64,000 bases of DNA from Natrinema ejinorense (GTDB lineage: Archaea > Halobacteriota > Halobacteria > Halobacteriales > Natrialbaceae). This document shows positions 1-8,718 of this stretch, piece by piece. The notes under the pieces are model-generated. The model saw only the letters and a list, made by a program, of their open reading frames with translations, was not told where the DNA came from and made no database searches. A program made the position numbers and the translations under genes. Every line of letters begins with the position of its first letter. Position 1 is the first letter of the stretch. The stretch lies in the NCBI RefSeq assembly GCF_002494345.1, contig NZ_NXNI01000001.1, positions 1,302,001-1,366,000 on the forward strand, written 5' to 3'.

Positions 1-748
1 CGTTGCCTCCGCTATCGTGTTCCTCGAGCCACTGGTCGTAGGTTTCCGAGTCGACGGCGACGATCGAAGCCGCCATTCGCGAGTGGCCGGCACCACAGAA
101 CTCGGCACAGACGACGTCGTAGCGGCCGGGGTCGGAGACGATCGTTCGAGCGCGAGTGAAATCGCCGGGGAACGCGTCCTGTTTGATCCCCAGATCCGGT
201 ACGAAAAGCGAATGGACGACGTCGTCACTGGTGAGCCAGATCGTCACGTTTTCGTCGGCGGGGATCACGATTTCGTTCTCGGTCGTCACGTTGGAATCGG
301 GATAGGTCGCCTGCCACTCCCACTGATAGCCACGGACGAAGACCTCCTCGTCGCCGCTGTCGGGAAGGTCGTCGAACGAGTCGAGCTCGTCCCGATCGGG
401 GTCCTCGGTAGCGATGGACTGTGATGGCGACACGTAGGGATTGACGAGGACGCTATAGCCCGAGAGGCCGACGAACAGGAGGATGATCGCCGTTGCGACG
501 GTCCAGGTAATCTCGAGGGCGGGGTCCTCCGTGGTCGGCTCGGGCTCGTCGTTGTCGTGGAACTTGACGGCTGCGTAGACCAGGATGATGAGGACGAAGA
601 CGGTGAGCGGGAGGGCGACGTAGAGGAGTTGGTACTCGAGGCCGTCGATGAGGTCGCGGTTTGCCGACTGTGCGGCGACCGTGCCGGTGAGTGCGACGAG
701 ACTCGCCAGCGCCGCGAGCACGATGAGCGTTCGTTGACGCCGACCCAT
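1..748 (-). CDS. coxB: Cytochrome c oxidase subunit II (partial, 3' end outside window)
   Basis: Subunit II of the terminal heme-copper oxidase carries the CuA centre that accepts electrons outside the membrane. The reading frame starts at the ATG at 748 and is open to the window edge. An N-terminal signal-like hydrophobic stretch is followed by two membrane segments (about residues 30-50 and 75-95) and then a periplasm-side cupredoxin domain. The CuA ligand block VVCAEFCGAGHSRM lies near residue 225, with both Cys, Glu, His and Met present. The gene is divergent from coxA, about 220 bases away. A TATA-like box 25-31 bases upstream of the ATG suggests a leaderless transcript. The C-terminus is not visible. 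Confidence 0.95.
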   Translation of the reverse strand, partial: MGRRQRTLIVLAALASLVALTGTVAAQSANRDLIDGLEYQLLYVALPLTVFVLIILVYAAVKFHDNDEPEPTTEDPALEITWTVATAIILLFVGLSGYSVLVNPYVSPSQSIATEDPDRDELDSFDDLPDSGDEEVFVRGYQWEWQATYPDSNVTTENEIVIPADENVTIWLTSDDVVHSLFVPDLGIKQDAFPGDFTRARTIVSDPGRYDVVCAEFCGAGHSRMAASIVAVDSETYDQWLEEHDSGGN

Positions 749-772
749 TGGCGGGGATTCGACGACCGGTCT

Positions 773-779
773 GATATAC
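773..779 (-). promoter_or_regulatory. TATA-like box of coxB
   Basis: The plus strand reads gatatac, about 28 bases before the coxB ATG. That is the usual archaeal TATA distance for a leaderless haloarchaeal transcript. Assigned from position and AT content only. Confidence 0.5.
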
Positions 780-968
780 GGCCTTCATTGAAATGGTGAA
801 TGTCAGTGTTCCGGACCGGTCGGCGGCGGTGTGGGCGTCTCGGGAAACGTATCATGGGTGGAGATACTCACGGAACTGTCAGTTCATCTTTATTGGGATC
901 GATGGTGAGTCCACCGCTATGCACGGTGACGAGCCGCGCGATCGGGCCATCGGAGGTGACGGCTGACG

Positions 969-3254
969 ATGAATCGTGCATTCGCGGAGGTCGCATTGTT
1001 TGGGGCTGTCGTCGTCAGTTGTCTGCTGGTCGTCCTGTTCGCACAGCGGTTCCGAGCCGAACCGTCGCCGGATGGTGGCTACGCGACGGGTCGCAGACGG
1101 CAGTTCACTCTCGGCGACGCGAAGGCGGCTGCCGTCCGCTGGACGACGACGACGAATCACCGCGAGATCGGGTTGTTGTACATCGCGTTCGGTACTGTCG
1201 CGGCGATCTGGGGCGGGATCGATGCGATGATGATTCGGACGCATCTGCTGACGCCAGAGGCGAATCTCTGGACGGAACAGACGTACAACGAACTGTTCAC
1301 GATGCATGGCCTGACGATGCTGATCTTTTTCGTGACGCCGGTGTTCTTCGGGATCGGGAACTACTTTCTGCCGTTGCTGATCGGAGCCGACGATATGGCG
1401 TTTCCGCGGCTCAATGCGGTCGGGTTCTGGTTGCTGCCGCCCTCGCTGTTGCTCGCCCGGCTGGGGATCGTCGCGGAAGTAACAGGGGCAGTACTGGCCG
1501 TCGTGGTTCCAAACGACTGGCTGTCGGTTCTGCTCGCGTTTCAGGAGCCGGCGATCGGGTGGACGATGTACCCGCCCTTGTCGCTTGCGCCGAACCCGCA
1601 GACGAACTTCCTCCTGTTGGGGCTCCACCTGAGTGGCATCGCGACGACGATCGGTGGGATCAACTTCATGACGACGGTTATCTACGAGCGCGACGAGTCG
1701 ATCGGCTGGGCGAACCTCGACATCTTCTCGTGGAACATGCTCGTTACGAGCGCGGTCATCCTCTTTGCGTTCCCGCTGCTGGGGACGGCACTGCTCATGT
1801 TGCTGTTCGATCGCAATTTCGGGACGACCTTCTTCGCAGTCGAAGGCGGCGGTCCCATTCTCTGGCAGCACCTGCTCTGGTTCTGGGGGCACCCGGAAGT
1901 GTACATCATCTTCCTGCCGGCCACCGGGTTGATGAGCCTGATCCTGCCGAAGTTCGTCGGCCGCAAGCTGTTCGGATTCAAGTTCATCGTCTATTCGACG
2001 ATCGCGATCGGCGTCCTTTCGTTTAGCGTCTGGGCCCACCACATGTTCGTGACCGGGGTCGACCCTCGCGTCCGGGCGAGTTTCATGGCGACCTCGATCG
2101 CGATCGCCGTCCCCAGCGCGATCAAAGTATTCAACTGGATCACCACGATGTGGAACGGCGACATCAGGCTCGCCGCGCCGACGATCCTCTGTGTCGGCTC
2201 GATCGGACTGTTCATCGTCGGCGGCGTCACTGGCATCTTCCTCGCCGTCATCCCGGTCGACGTCATCTACCACGGCACCTACTACGTAGTCGGCCACTTC
2301 CACCTCATTCTCATGGGAATTATTCCACTCATGATGTTCGCCGCGAGCTACTACTGGTATCCCATGCTTACCGGCCGCATGTACGACCGTCGGCTCGCGA
2401 TCTTCCAATCGTCGCTGCTGGTCGTCGGCTCCGCGCTCACGTTCATGACGCTGATGGCGCTTGGCTTCCTCGAGCTTCCCCGACGATACGCTACCTATCC
2501 CCCGGGGTATTCGGGGCTGCAGATCGTCGCGACCGTCGGTGCGTTCATCATCGGTATCAGCGTCCTCATGTGGCTGTACAATATGCTCTGGTCGTATTTT
2601 CGGGGGGCGCCGGTCGAGACCGCCGACCCCTGGGAACTGAAGGCGACGGAGCAGTTCACACCCGAGTGGCAGTGGTTCGAGGACCGTCTCGAGCGCGAGC
2701 GCGGGGTCCCGCCGAGCGAGCCCGAGGAGGTCCGTCCGTCGTACGTGCCCGCACGGGGCGAGCGACCGCTGTCGCTGTACGGTCGGATCAGGCCGGTCGC
2801 CCAAACCGTCGCGAACGACGCCGGTATCGGTGCGGCTGGGGGGTTCGTCGGAACGATGTTGATGACGGGGGTCCTCCTCGTCGCAGTCGCGCTGGGCGTG
2901 TTCGACCTCGAGTCCATCGCGACCCTCGCGACGTTCGTCGGATTGCCGGCGGACCTCGCGCTCGGATACGGGCTTTTCCTCGTCGGTGGGATGACGGTCT
3001 GGCCGCTCTTGTTCCTCTCGCTGGGCGAGTACCTGCCGGGCGAGCTCACGCTCGTCACCGGGTTGTGGTATGCGACGGTCATCGCGACGGGGTTCGCGCT
3101 CGCCTTCTATACTGGCCAGCCCGGGCTCGAGCTGGTGACGTACCTCATCTTCGTAGTGCTGGCCCACTGGATCTACGGCCTGGGGTTGGCCGGGACGATC
3201 ACCTATCTGGGCGGTCGCCAGCGGCGTCCCTCCACGGAGGACGGGAAGGAATGA
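969..3254 (+). CDS. coxA: Cytochrome c oxidase subunit I with extra C-terminal membrane domain
   Basis: Catalytic subunit (761 aa) that reduces O2 to water and pumps protons. Heme and CuB ligands are visible: His113 (TMHGLTM), His308 and the cross-link Tyr312 in WGHPEVY, His357/358 in AHHMF, and His443/445 in VVGHFH. The D-channel Asp (GADDMAFPRLN, about 142) and Glu310 in GHPE are present, which points to an A-type oxidase. The core ends near residue 560. A second membrane module follows (about 615-750, four helices), which looks like the stand-alone haloarchaeal DUF6789-type proteins. A strong ribosome site, ggaggtga at 952-959, decides the start. The stop overlaps the next ATG (ATGA). Confidence 0.96.
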   Translation: MNRAFAEVALFGAVVVSCLLVVLFAQRFRAEPSPDGGYATGRRRQFTLGDAKAAAVRWTTTTNHREIGLLYIAFGTVAAIWGGIDAMMIRTHLLTPEANLWTEQTYNELFTMHGLTMLIFFVTPVFFGIGNYFLPLLIGADDMAFPRLNAVGFWLLPPSLLLARLGIVAEVTGAVLAVVVPNDWLSVLLAFQEPAIGWTMYPPLSLAPNPQTNFLLLGLHLSGIATTIGGINFMTTVIYERDESIGWANLDIFSWNMLVTSAVILFAFPLLGTALLMLLFDRNFGTTFFAVEGGGPILWQHLLWFWGHPEVYIIFLPATGLMSLILPKFVGRKLFGFKFIVYSTIAIGVLSFSVWAHHMFVTGVDPRVRASFMATSIAIAVPSAIKVFNWITTMWNGDIRLAAPTILCVGSIGLFIVGGVTGIFLAVIPVDVIYHGTYYVVGHFHLILMGIIPLMMFAASYYWYPMLTGRMYDRRLAIFQSSLLVVGSALTFMTLMALGFLELPRRYATYPPGYSGLQIVATVGAFIIGISVLMWLYNMLWSYFRGAPVETADPWELKATEQFTPEWQWFEDRLERERGVPPSEPEEVRPSYVPARGERPLSLYGRIRPVAQTVANDAGIGAAGGFVGTMLMTGVLLVAVALGVFDLESIATLATFVGLPADLALGYGLFLVGGMTVWPLLFLSLGEYLPGELTLVTGLWYATVIATGFALAFYTGQPGLELVTYLIFVVLAHWIYGLGLAGTITYLGGRQRRPSTEDGKE

Positions 3255-3835
3255 GCGGCAGTGACGAGACACCTTCCGACGCGACGGAGTCGCCGGCCAC
3301 CGACGAGACGGGGCCGGTCGAACCGACTGCGGGATCGGAATCGCTGCTGTTGACCTACGCCGCACCTTTTCTGGGGGTCCTCCTGATCGCCGCCGGCCTC
3401 CCGCTCGCGATCGTCGGCGGCTACGTCGTCGTGCAGGACAGCGTCGGCCTCTGTGGGACGCCCACGATCACGGCGACGCCGGTCGAGGAAGACGATACAC
3501 CTCCGGAAACCGTCGAGACGATCCCGGCAACGGACCTCACACCGGCCGAGCGGCAGGCTCTCGAGGAGGCGATCGACAGCCCGCTGCGGGAAGGGAGGGT
3601 CGACGGTGACCTCGGGAACCGGGCGGCGCTACTCGAGGGAGCGCTCGTCGAGTACGAGGGCGAGCGGTACTACGTCCAGATCGCGTCCCGGAACTCCTGT
3701 CTCGAGGTCGAACCGCTGTTGTTCCCGATCGGCGCGATCGCGATACTCGTCGGGATCGTGGGCGTACTGACGCCGCCGATCTACCGGCGGATGGCAGGGT
3801 TCGAAGAGCGGATGGACCGTGAACGGAGGGATTGA
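3251..3835 (+). CDS. Small two-helix membrane protein linked to coxA
   Basis: Hypothetical protein of 194 aa, translationally coupled to coxA by a 4-base ATGA overlap. An acidic, Thr-rich N-terminus (1-32) is followed by a membrane helix (about 36-62), an extracytoplasmic stretch rich in Glu and Thr with two Cys (LCGTP near 68 and NSCLEV near 157), a second helix (about 160-182) and a basic tail. The two Cys on the same predicted face could form a disulfide. Its place suggests an accessory or assembly subunit of the oxidase, but I recognise no family and the role is inferred from context only. Confidence 0.8.
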   Translation: MSGSDETPSDATESPATDETGPVEPTAGSESLLLTYAAPFLGVLLIAAGLPLAIVGGYVVVQDSVGLCGTPTITATPVEEDDTPPETVETIPATDLTPAERQALEEAIDSPLREGRVDGDLGNRAALLEGALVEYEGERYYVQIASRNSCLEVEPLLFPIGAIAILVGIVGVLTPPIYRRMAGFEERMDRERRD

Positions 3836-3991
3836 TACGGTCTGCTGTCCCGATGGACCGTCGACCTCGAGTAGCCAATCCGATACGTGGGGCCGAAACA
3901 CTGTCGTCGTCCGCAGACTGGACGCAGTCGATCCGTCACCGGGGTTTTTCCTCGGTAGCTGTGGTACGGATCTCTCCCAGAGGTGACCCTA

Positions 3992-4171
3992 GTGGGCAAC
4001 GACGACAAACGACGAGCGGCGGCCGAATGCGACGAGTGCGGCGAGATCGGTATCGTCCAGATCTGGCCCGACGGCAGTCTACAGCCACTCGGTCAATCGA
4101 ATTTCTGTGACTGCGAGTCACCGTCGCTGGCGGTCCTCGAGACGGATCTCGACCACGACGAGATACCGTGA
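3992..4171 (+). CDS. Small Cys-rich (zinc-finger-like) protein
   Basis: Short protein of about 59 aa starting at GTG 3992, five bases behind a good ribosome site gaggtga (3980-3986). An in-frame GTG at 3983 lies inside that site and is less likely. It has a CDECG pair near residue 13 and a CDC pair near residue 39, a spacing that fits a small zinc-binding fold common in haloarchaea. Function unknown. It sits between the coxA group and the convergent coxC. Confidence 0.6.
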   Translation: MGNDDKRRAAAECDECGEIGIVQIWPDGSLQPLGQSNFCDCESPSLAVLETDLDHDEIP

Positions 4172-4209
4172 TCCTGTCCGCGGCGATCGCGATCGGCCGT
4201 GTGCCCCTC

Positions 4210-5118
4210 TTACACCGACGCACCGACGTAGAGAACGACGACGAGGAAGAGCCAGACGAGGTCGACGAAGTGCCAGTACAGCGAGACGGTCGCGACCGAC
4301 GTATCGCGATTCGGGCCGTAGTGTCCCCGGAGTGCTCGCCAACAGAGGACGGCGATGGCTCCGACGCCGAGTGCGACGTGGAACCCGTGGAGCCCGGTCA
4401 GACCGAAGAAGGCTGTCCCGAAGACCCCGCTCGTGAGGGTAAATCCCTCCGCGGCGACGAACTCGTAGTACTCGTAGGCCTGCCCGGCGAGGAAGACGAG
4501 TCCGAGCACGAGCGTCGTCCCGAGCAGTCCGAGGAATCGTCGCCGGTCGCCGTCCTCGAGCGCCTCGTGTGCGTAGTGAAAGGTGACGCTGCTGGCGACC
4601 AGGATGGTGGTGTTGACGATCACGAGGGAGCCAAGCAGCGGCGGTAACTCCTCGGGCGGCCACGTCCCGATCCTGACGAAAAAGTAGTAGACGAACAGCG
4701 CACCGAACGTCGACACGTCGGTCGCGAGAAAGAGCAGGGTCGTCGAAACGTACGATTCGCGGGACGTGGGGCTGCCGTGGGGGCCTCGAGCGGCCGGCAG
4801 AAACGCCTGATCGATCCAGCCCGCGACGCCGGCCAGCAGGACGATCGTTCCGACGACGGCGAGGGCGATGCCGATCACCGACGGAAGGAGATCGGTGACG
4901 TCCCCGAAGATGGAGATCGCGACGCCGCCGTAGAGTCCGGCGGCTCCGGCGGCGGCGACGAGCGGCCAGCGACTGCGGTGGTCGTGCTCGTCGTGGTCGC
5001 CGCGACCGCGGTGGTCGCCGTACTCCTCGGGTGCCTGCCCCTCGGGAACGCGGTGGCCGGAGCCGTCGGCTCGAGACACGTGCTCGTCGGACGAAGGGGT
5101 GTGTCCACCGGAGCCCAT
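4210..5118 (-). CDS. coxC: Cytochrome c oxidase subunit III
   Basis: Integral subunit III of the heme-copper oxidase (about 302 aa), convergent with the coxA group. A His/Gly/Asp-rich hydrophilic N-terminus of about 50 residues precedes seven predicted membrane helices. The signatures ATDVSTFGALFVYYFFVRIG and LYWHFVDLVWLFL near the C-terminus are diagnostic of the family. I chose ATG 5118. An in-frame ATG at 5154 would add 12 residues and cannot be excluded. The His-rich N-terminal extension is unlike bacterial subunit III and may be a haloarchaeal feature. Confidence 0.93.
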   Translation of the reverse strand: MGSGGHTPSSDEHVSRADGSGHRVPEGQAPEEYGDHRGRGDHDEHDHRSRWPLVAAAGAAGLYGGVAISIFGDVTDLLPSVIGIALAVVGTIVLLAGVAGWIDQAFLPAARGPHGSPTSRESYVSTTLLFLATDVSTFGALFVYYFFVRIGTWPPEELPPLLGSLVIVNTTILVASSVTFHYAHEALEDGDRRRFLGLLGTTLVLGLVFLAGQAYEYYEFVAAEGFTLTSGVFGTAFFGLTGLHGFHVALGVGAIAVLCWRALRGHYGPNRDTSVATVSLYWHFVDLVWLFLVVVLYVGASV

Positions 5119-5355
5119 ACCGCCGCTTCCACGTCGATCCCGAAAAAGGACCACCGCGTACAGGCAGTTAGTCCGTCCTTACATCGGCTGGTTGCGACCG
5201 TATGCGAGCCGGCTCCTTCGAGTCACACCACACAGCCGGGTTATCGGACGCGGGAACCCCGGGAAGTGGCCGATTCATACGGACCGTTGGTAGTCAGTGC
5301 TGGCACCCTCACGACCCGTCCGCGGGGTCGCCGGTCGACGGACGGCCGGTCCGTC

Positions 5356-6747
5356 TCAGTAGAAGTAGTCGGCTTCCGACAGCTGGACGTAGCGACCGTC
5401 GCGGTAGGAGAACTTCTTGTGCTTGTACGTCGCGAGGATCTTTGCGGCGTCGAAGCCGGCGGAGTACTTCTTGGTGACCAGGGCGTTTTCCGTCCCGTTG
5501 CCCTGCATATCGGTGATCGTGTCGAACGCCCAGTCCCAGTCGTCAGGCCCGTAGTCCGCGACGATGTCGGCGAACGAGACGTTGCGCAGGATCTCGTCGC
5601 CGATCGCGTCCTTCCAGATGTCGTTGTAGTTCTCGAGGGAGTCAGTGGCCGCGAGTCGGCCGGCGATCTTGCCGGTGCGGACGGCGACGTGGTACCCTCC
5701 CTCGTGGAACGCCGAGGTCGTGCCCATCGCACCGCCGGCGACGGCGATGTTCGCACCGACGGGCGATTCGATCGGTCGGGTCGAGGAGATCGGGTAGGTT
5801 TCGGTCCCCTTCGACTTGCCGCGATCTTCGACGCGAGGGATGTCTTCCTCGACGTCGTACTCGTCGCCGTACTCCTGTTCCAGGAGGCGGCTGATGTACT
5901 CCGCACCCGAGGGGATCCGATCGTCCTCGGGCCGCAGGAGTTTGTAGCTACCGGGGTTGTCGACGTCCGCGAGGCTCATGCCGATGGGCATCGTCAGCCC
6001 GACGCGGGCGATCGTGCCGTCGTTCGGGAAGATCCAGGGATAGGCGGTCTCGCCGGGCATGTAGCCCCACCAGAACTTCAGGCGATCCTCGAACTCCGCG
6101 AACAGTTCGTCGGGGAACTCCCGATACTCCTGATAGGCGATGTGGTTCGCATCCGGGGGCGAGAGGTAATCGGAGACGCTCCGGCCGGGGGCCGTGAACT
6201 GATCGAGGGCATCGAGCGTGATCCGGCGCTGTGGGCCGTCCGCGAGGACGACGTACTGGGCCTCGAGTTCGTCGCCGGTCGAGAGGGTCAGCGTGTGGGT
6301 CGGGCCCGCCGGGCTCGAGGCCCGGAGATCGGTTTCGAGGTCCTTGACTCCGATTCCGACGCGCAGGTCCGCGCCCGCGTCGGCCGCGCGTTCGTGGAGC
6401 CAGTCGTCCATGCGCGCGCGGTGGAAGGTGTAGCCGAAGTTGGGATAGCTGGCGTCCATCCCCGTCGACGTCAACTCAACGGTGCTGTTCGGACCGACGA
6501 ACTCCGTCCCCTCGAGTTCCCGATGAATGACTTCCTCGGGGATCTCCCGGTAGTCGAAGTCCATGATGTCGATCCAATAATCGAGCATCCCGGCGGCGTC
6601 GGTCGAATCCGGGCCGACCCCGTCCCGATCCTCTCGAGGGACTCCCTGCTCGAAGAGGACCGTCTCTGCGCCGTGGGCAGCGGCCCGTTCGGCTGCGGAC
6701 GCTCCGGCGGGGCCGCCGCCGACGATCGCGACGTCTACGCGTTCCAT
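5356..6747 (-). CDS. Geranylgeranyl-reductase-family FAD oxidoreductase
   Basis: FAD-dependent oxidoreductase of 463 aa. The N-terminus VDVAIVGGGPAGASAAERAA is the Rossmann dinucleotide motif. The substrate-side motif TAYPWIFPNDG (near residue 240) matches the PxxYxWxFP pattern of geranylgeranyl reductases, which saturate isoprenoid chains of archaeal lipids or quinones. GGAMGTTSAFHEGGYHVAV (about 355-373) is the second FAD-binding block. Whether the substrate is digeranylgeranylglycerophospholipid, menaquinone or another prenyl compound cannot be told. It follows coxC on the same strand after 240 bases, so a link to respiratory quinone is possible but unproven. Confidence 0.85.
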   Translation of the reverse strand: MERVDVAIVGGGPAGASAAERAAAHGAETVLFEQGVPREDRDGVGPDSTDAAGMLDYWIDIMDFDYREIPEEVIHRELEGTEFVGPNSTVELTSTGMDASYPNFGYTFHRARMDDWLHERAADAGADLRVGIGVKDLETDLRASSPAGPTHTLTLSTGDELEAQYVVLADGPQRRITLDALDQFTAPGRSVSDYLSPPDANHIAYQEYREFPDELFAEFEDRLKFWWGYMPGETAYPWIFPNDGTIARVGLTMPIGMSLADVDNPGSYKLLRPEDDRIPSGAEYISRLLEQEYGDEYDVEEDIPRVEDRGKSKGTETYPISSTRPIESPVGANIAVAGGAMGTTSAFHEGGYHVAVRTGKIAGRLAATDSLENYNDIWKDAIGDEILRNVSFADIVADYGPDDWDWAFDTITDMQGNGTENALVTKKYSAGFDAAKILATYKHKKFSYRDGRYVQLSEADYFY

Positions 6748-6984
6748 ACGGCGTGGAGACTCATTGAGCCATTATAAAAACTGCGAGGCGAATTTCCCAG
6801 GGCGTCAAGGTGCGTGCGAAGCCGGCCGCTGGGACGAGAACGGCCCCGGCAGCGATCTCCCGGCGGACGCCTGCTGTGGTGACGAAGTCGAATCGAACAG
6901 GACGTGCCCGAGGATATACGCACCGACCCCCGCCCGACGGCACTCGGGCCGGGTCGGCGAGCGCGGCTCGCAGGGGTCGTCTGA

Positions 6985-7119
6985 CGATTCTTCGGCGACG
7001 AGGGCGGTGGTGCCGTCGACGCGGTCGACGTGACACCGACGATCGTCGATCTGCTGGGGCTCGAGGACGCACTCTCGATGGCGGTCGGTGGGATGTCGGT
7101 CCGTGACGACGGGCAGTGA
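6985..7119 (+). pseudogene. Possible decayed alkaline-phosphatase/sulfatase-type gene end
   Basis: The 513 bases between 6748 and 7260 hold no convincing intact gene. One plus-strand frame encodes a 44-residue stretch with VDVTPTIVDLLGL, which resembles the C-terminal part of sulfatase/phosphodiesterase-fold enzymes, and ends at TGA 7117-7119. The same frame is interrupted by a stop at 6982-6984, and further upstream it reads poorly. A relic is the best explanation. The opposite strand also has an open frame over 6805-7245 with fair third-position G+C but no recognisable motif. Confidence 0.3.
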
Positions 7120-7260
7120 GCGGAGAGAACCGATCCCTCGAGAGCGACAGCACGGTTGTTGTTGTCGAGGTAACAGGTCGACGTGCGTGATATCGTGCCA
7201 CTGCCGGACGGGAACGGAACCCTTTTCATTAGCCCTCGGCAACAATCAGTTGCGACCCAC

Positions 7261-7335
7261 GCTCCGTTGGTGTAGTCCGGCCAATCATTTCGGCCTTTCG
7301 AGCCGATGACCTGGGTTCAAATCCCAGACGGAGCA
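7261..7335 (+). tRNA. tRNA-Glu (anticodon TTC)
   Basis: A cloverleaf can be drawn by hand. Acceptor arms are gctccgt (7261-7267) and acggagc (7328-7334) with discriminator A. The anticodon stem tcggc/gccga flanks the loop ctttcga, which contains TTC. The T arm is ctggg-ttcaaat-cccag. The D stem is short with a mismatch at 13-22, which is common in tRNA-Glu. There is no intron and no encoded CCA. An accessory patch starts directly after it, as is frequent for tRNA genes, but I found no direct repeat of its 3' end downstream. Confidence 0.95.
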
Positions 7336-7592
7336 CTTCTACGGTGGTTTTACGGCACTTTAGCTATTGGCCTCTATAGGCCGATGAAGTTAACCGGATC
7401 AATTTTTGCCGGAATAACCCCCAATCCATTTTATCGGTGTCCATTATAAACGCTAGACCGATAGAGGTAGAGCCGTTCAACGGCCGGCTTTTGGATTCAG
7501 GATTTAGGAAGTATTCATCACTGACCAAATGAACCGTATCGAAGATGATCCAATGACCCTGCTCGAAGGCCTTCGATAGAAACCACAGGAGG

Positions 7593-7600
7593 GATCAAAG
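7593..7600. repeat. Left copy of 8-bp target site duplication
   Basis: The sequence gatcaaag directly abuts the left inverted repeat of the insertion sequence and is repeated exactly at 8541-8548 after the right end. Confidence 0.9.
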
Positions 7601-8540
7601 GGCTGCGTTGAATCACTAGATGGCGTCGGGGAAGGTCAGTAAATCGAAGGAGTTGAAGCGGGAAAATTTGGTTGTCCATGACACAAATCTCCCGCTTCAC
7701 CGAGCGTTGCGTCTCGATTGCACAAAGAGTTACGGGTGAACGAGGCGAATCCGCCGCCCCGACTGGTGGCGGCGGATTCGCCGACTATGCCCTCATTTCG
7801 CTGCATTGCCTCCGGATTTACCTCGATACGTCCTACCGGATGACGATCGATCTGTTGAAGGAAATGCCGCAAATAACAGGGGATATCGGCCTTGACGTGG
7901 CCGATCTCCCCGCTCCATCTACGCTGTGTAAGGCGTTTGATCGGATCGAAATGAGTGTCTGTCGAGTGCTACTGCACCAGTCGGCGCAGTTGCACAACCC
8001 CTCTGAACACGCTGCTATCGACGCAACATTCTACGAACGTGATCGTGCGAGCCGCCACTACTGCCACCGAACCAATTACCGCGTTCAAACGCTCAAAGTT
8101 ACAAAACTCGTCGATACAGCAACGCAAGCTGTTCTCGATCTTCACTGCTCAACGACGTTAGAAGGAAGCGACGCAGACCTCGCCGAGCAGATCGCCCGCC
8201 GGAACGCGGGCGATCTGCGATCCCTTGCCGCTGACAAGGGCTACGATAAGCAAGCGCTCCGCGACCAGCTCCGCAAACTCGACATTCGCCCGCTGATCAA
8301 ACACCGGATCTTCGCTCCCTACGATCACGCTCACAACGCTCGTATTGACGAAGATCGGTACGCTCAGCGATCAATGACTGAAACCGTGAACTCCGCCATC
8401 AAGCGCTCGCTCGGCTACGCCGTGCGAGCGCGTACCTGGTATCGAGAGTTCCGTGAAATTACCCTGATGTGTGTCGTCTATAACATCAAGCGGGCTGTCA
8501 AACAGTGAAATCCACCGCTGTATGGCGATTCAACACAGCC
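7601..8540 (+). mobile_element. Complete insertion sequence, IS5 family, ISH1-type
   Basis: A 940-bp element with terminal inverted repeats: ggctgcgttgaatc at 7601 against ggctgtgttgaatc read inward from 8540, one mismatch in 14. It is flanked by perfect 8-bp duplications (gatcaaag). It carries one transposase gene. An 8-bp duplication together with an IS5-type DDE transposase points to the ISH1 group. Intact ends, duplications and reading frame suggest a recent, probably still competent insertion. Confidence 0.93.
7678..8508 (+). CDS. IS5-family DDE transposase
   Basis: Transposase of 276 aa that catalyses cut-and-paste movement of the surrounding element. The three catalytic acids are visible: Asp in AAIDATFYERD (about 116), Asp in SLAADKGYDKQALRD (about 186) and Glu in SMTETVNSAIKRSLGYAVR (about 239), with the YREF block after it as in IS5 proteins. 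I chose ATG 7678. A TTG two codons upstream is in frame but weak. The gene fills the space between the inverted repeats and shows no frameshift. Confidence 0.93.
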   Translation: MTQISRFTERCVSIAQRVTGERGESAAPTGGGGFADYALISLHCLRIYLDTSYRMTIDLLKEMPQITGDIGLDVADLPAPSTLCKAFDRIEMSVCRVLLHQSAQLHNPSEHAAIDATFYERDRASRHYCHRTNYRVQTLKVTKLVDTATQAVLDLHCSTTLEGSDADLAEQIARRNAGDLRSLAADKGYDKQALRDQLRKLDIRPLIKHRIFAPYDHAHNARIDEDRYAQRSMTETVNSAIKRSLGYAVRARTWYREFREITLMCVVYNIKRAVKQ

Positions 8541-8548
8541 GATCAAAG
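8541..8548. repeat. Right copy of 8-bp target site duplication
   Basis: Exact repeat (gatcaaag) of 7593-7600. On the minus strand this copy contains the TGA stop codon of the truncated gene that ends here. Confidence 0.9.
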
Positions 8549-8718
8549 CCAATCGTAGCCTGCTGGTGTTGCGTGGAATACGTTCACATCCGGAAATTCG
8601 GTCGAGATCTTCTGAATAACCGCCTTGCCGATCTTCTGGTTGATATTCGAGGACGGCAGATTATCACGAGCGGGTTTGAACAACCGCAGTGGATCATAGT
8701 TGGCAAATAGAACGACAT
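8543..8718 (-). pseudogene. C-terminal fragment of an unrecognised protein
   Basis: The minus strand reads an open frame ending WL-stop at 8543. It includes VLFANYDPLRLFKPARDN, the segment INQKIGKAVIQKISTEF and the end VFHATPAGYDWL. This looks like genuine protein sequence of about 58 residues, but no start codon precedes it. At 8719 it runs into ggctctgttgaaatcc, which resembles an IS terminus, so the N-terminal part was probably cut off by an older insertion. The younger IS landed exactly at its stop codon. Family unknown. Confidence 0.5.

Noticed and set aside
879-3365. An 828-codon open frame antisense to coxA
   Set aside because: Arg/Pro/Asp-rich composition without motifs, and coxA on the other strand has complete ligand motifs. 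High G+C makes long antisense frames common.
4777-6777. A 666-codon plus-strand frame opposite coxC and the FAD oxidoreductase
   Set aside because: It is antisense to two recognisable genes and shows no domain of its own.
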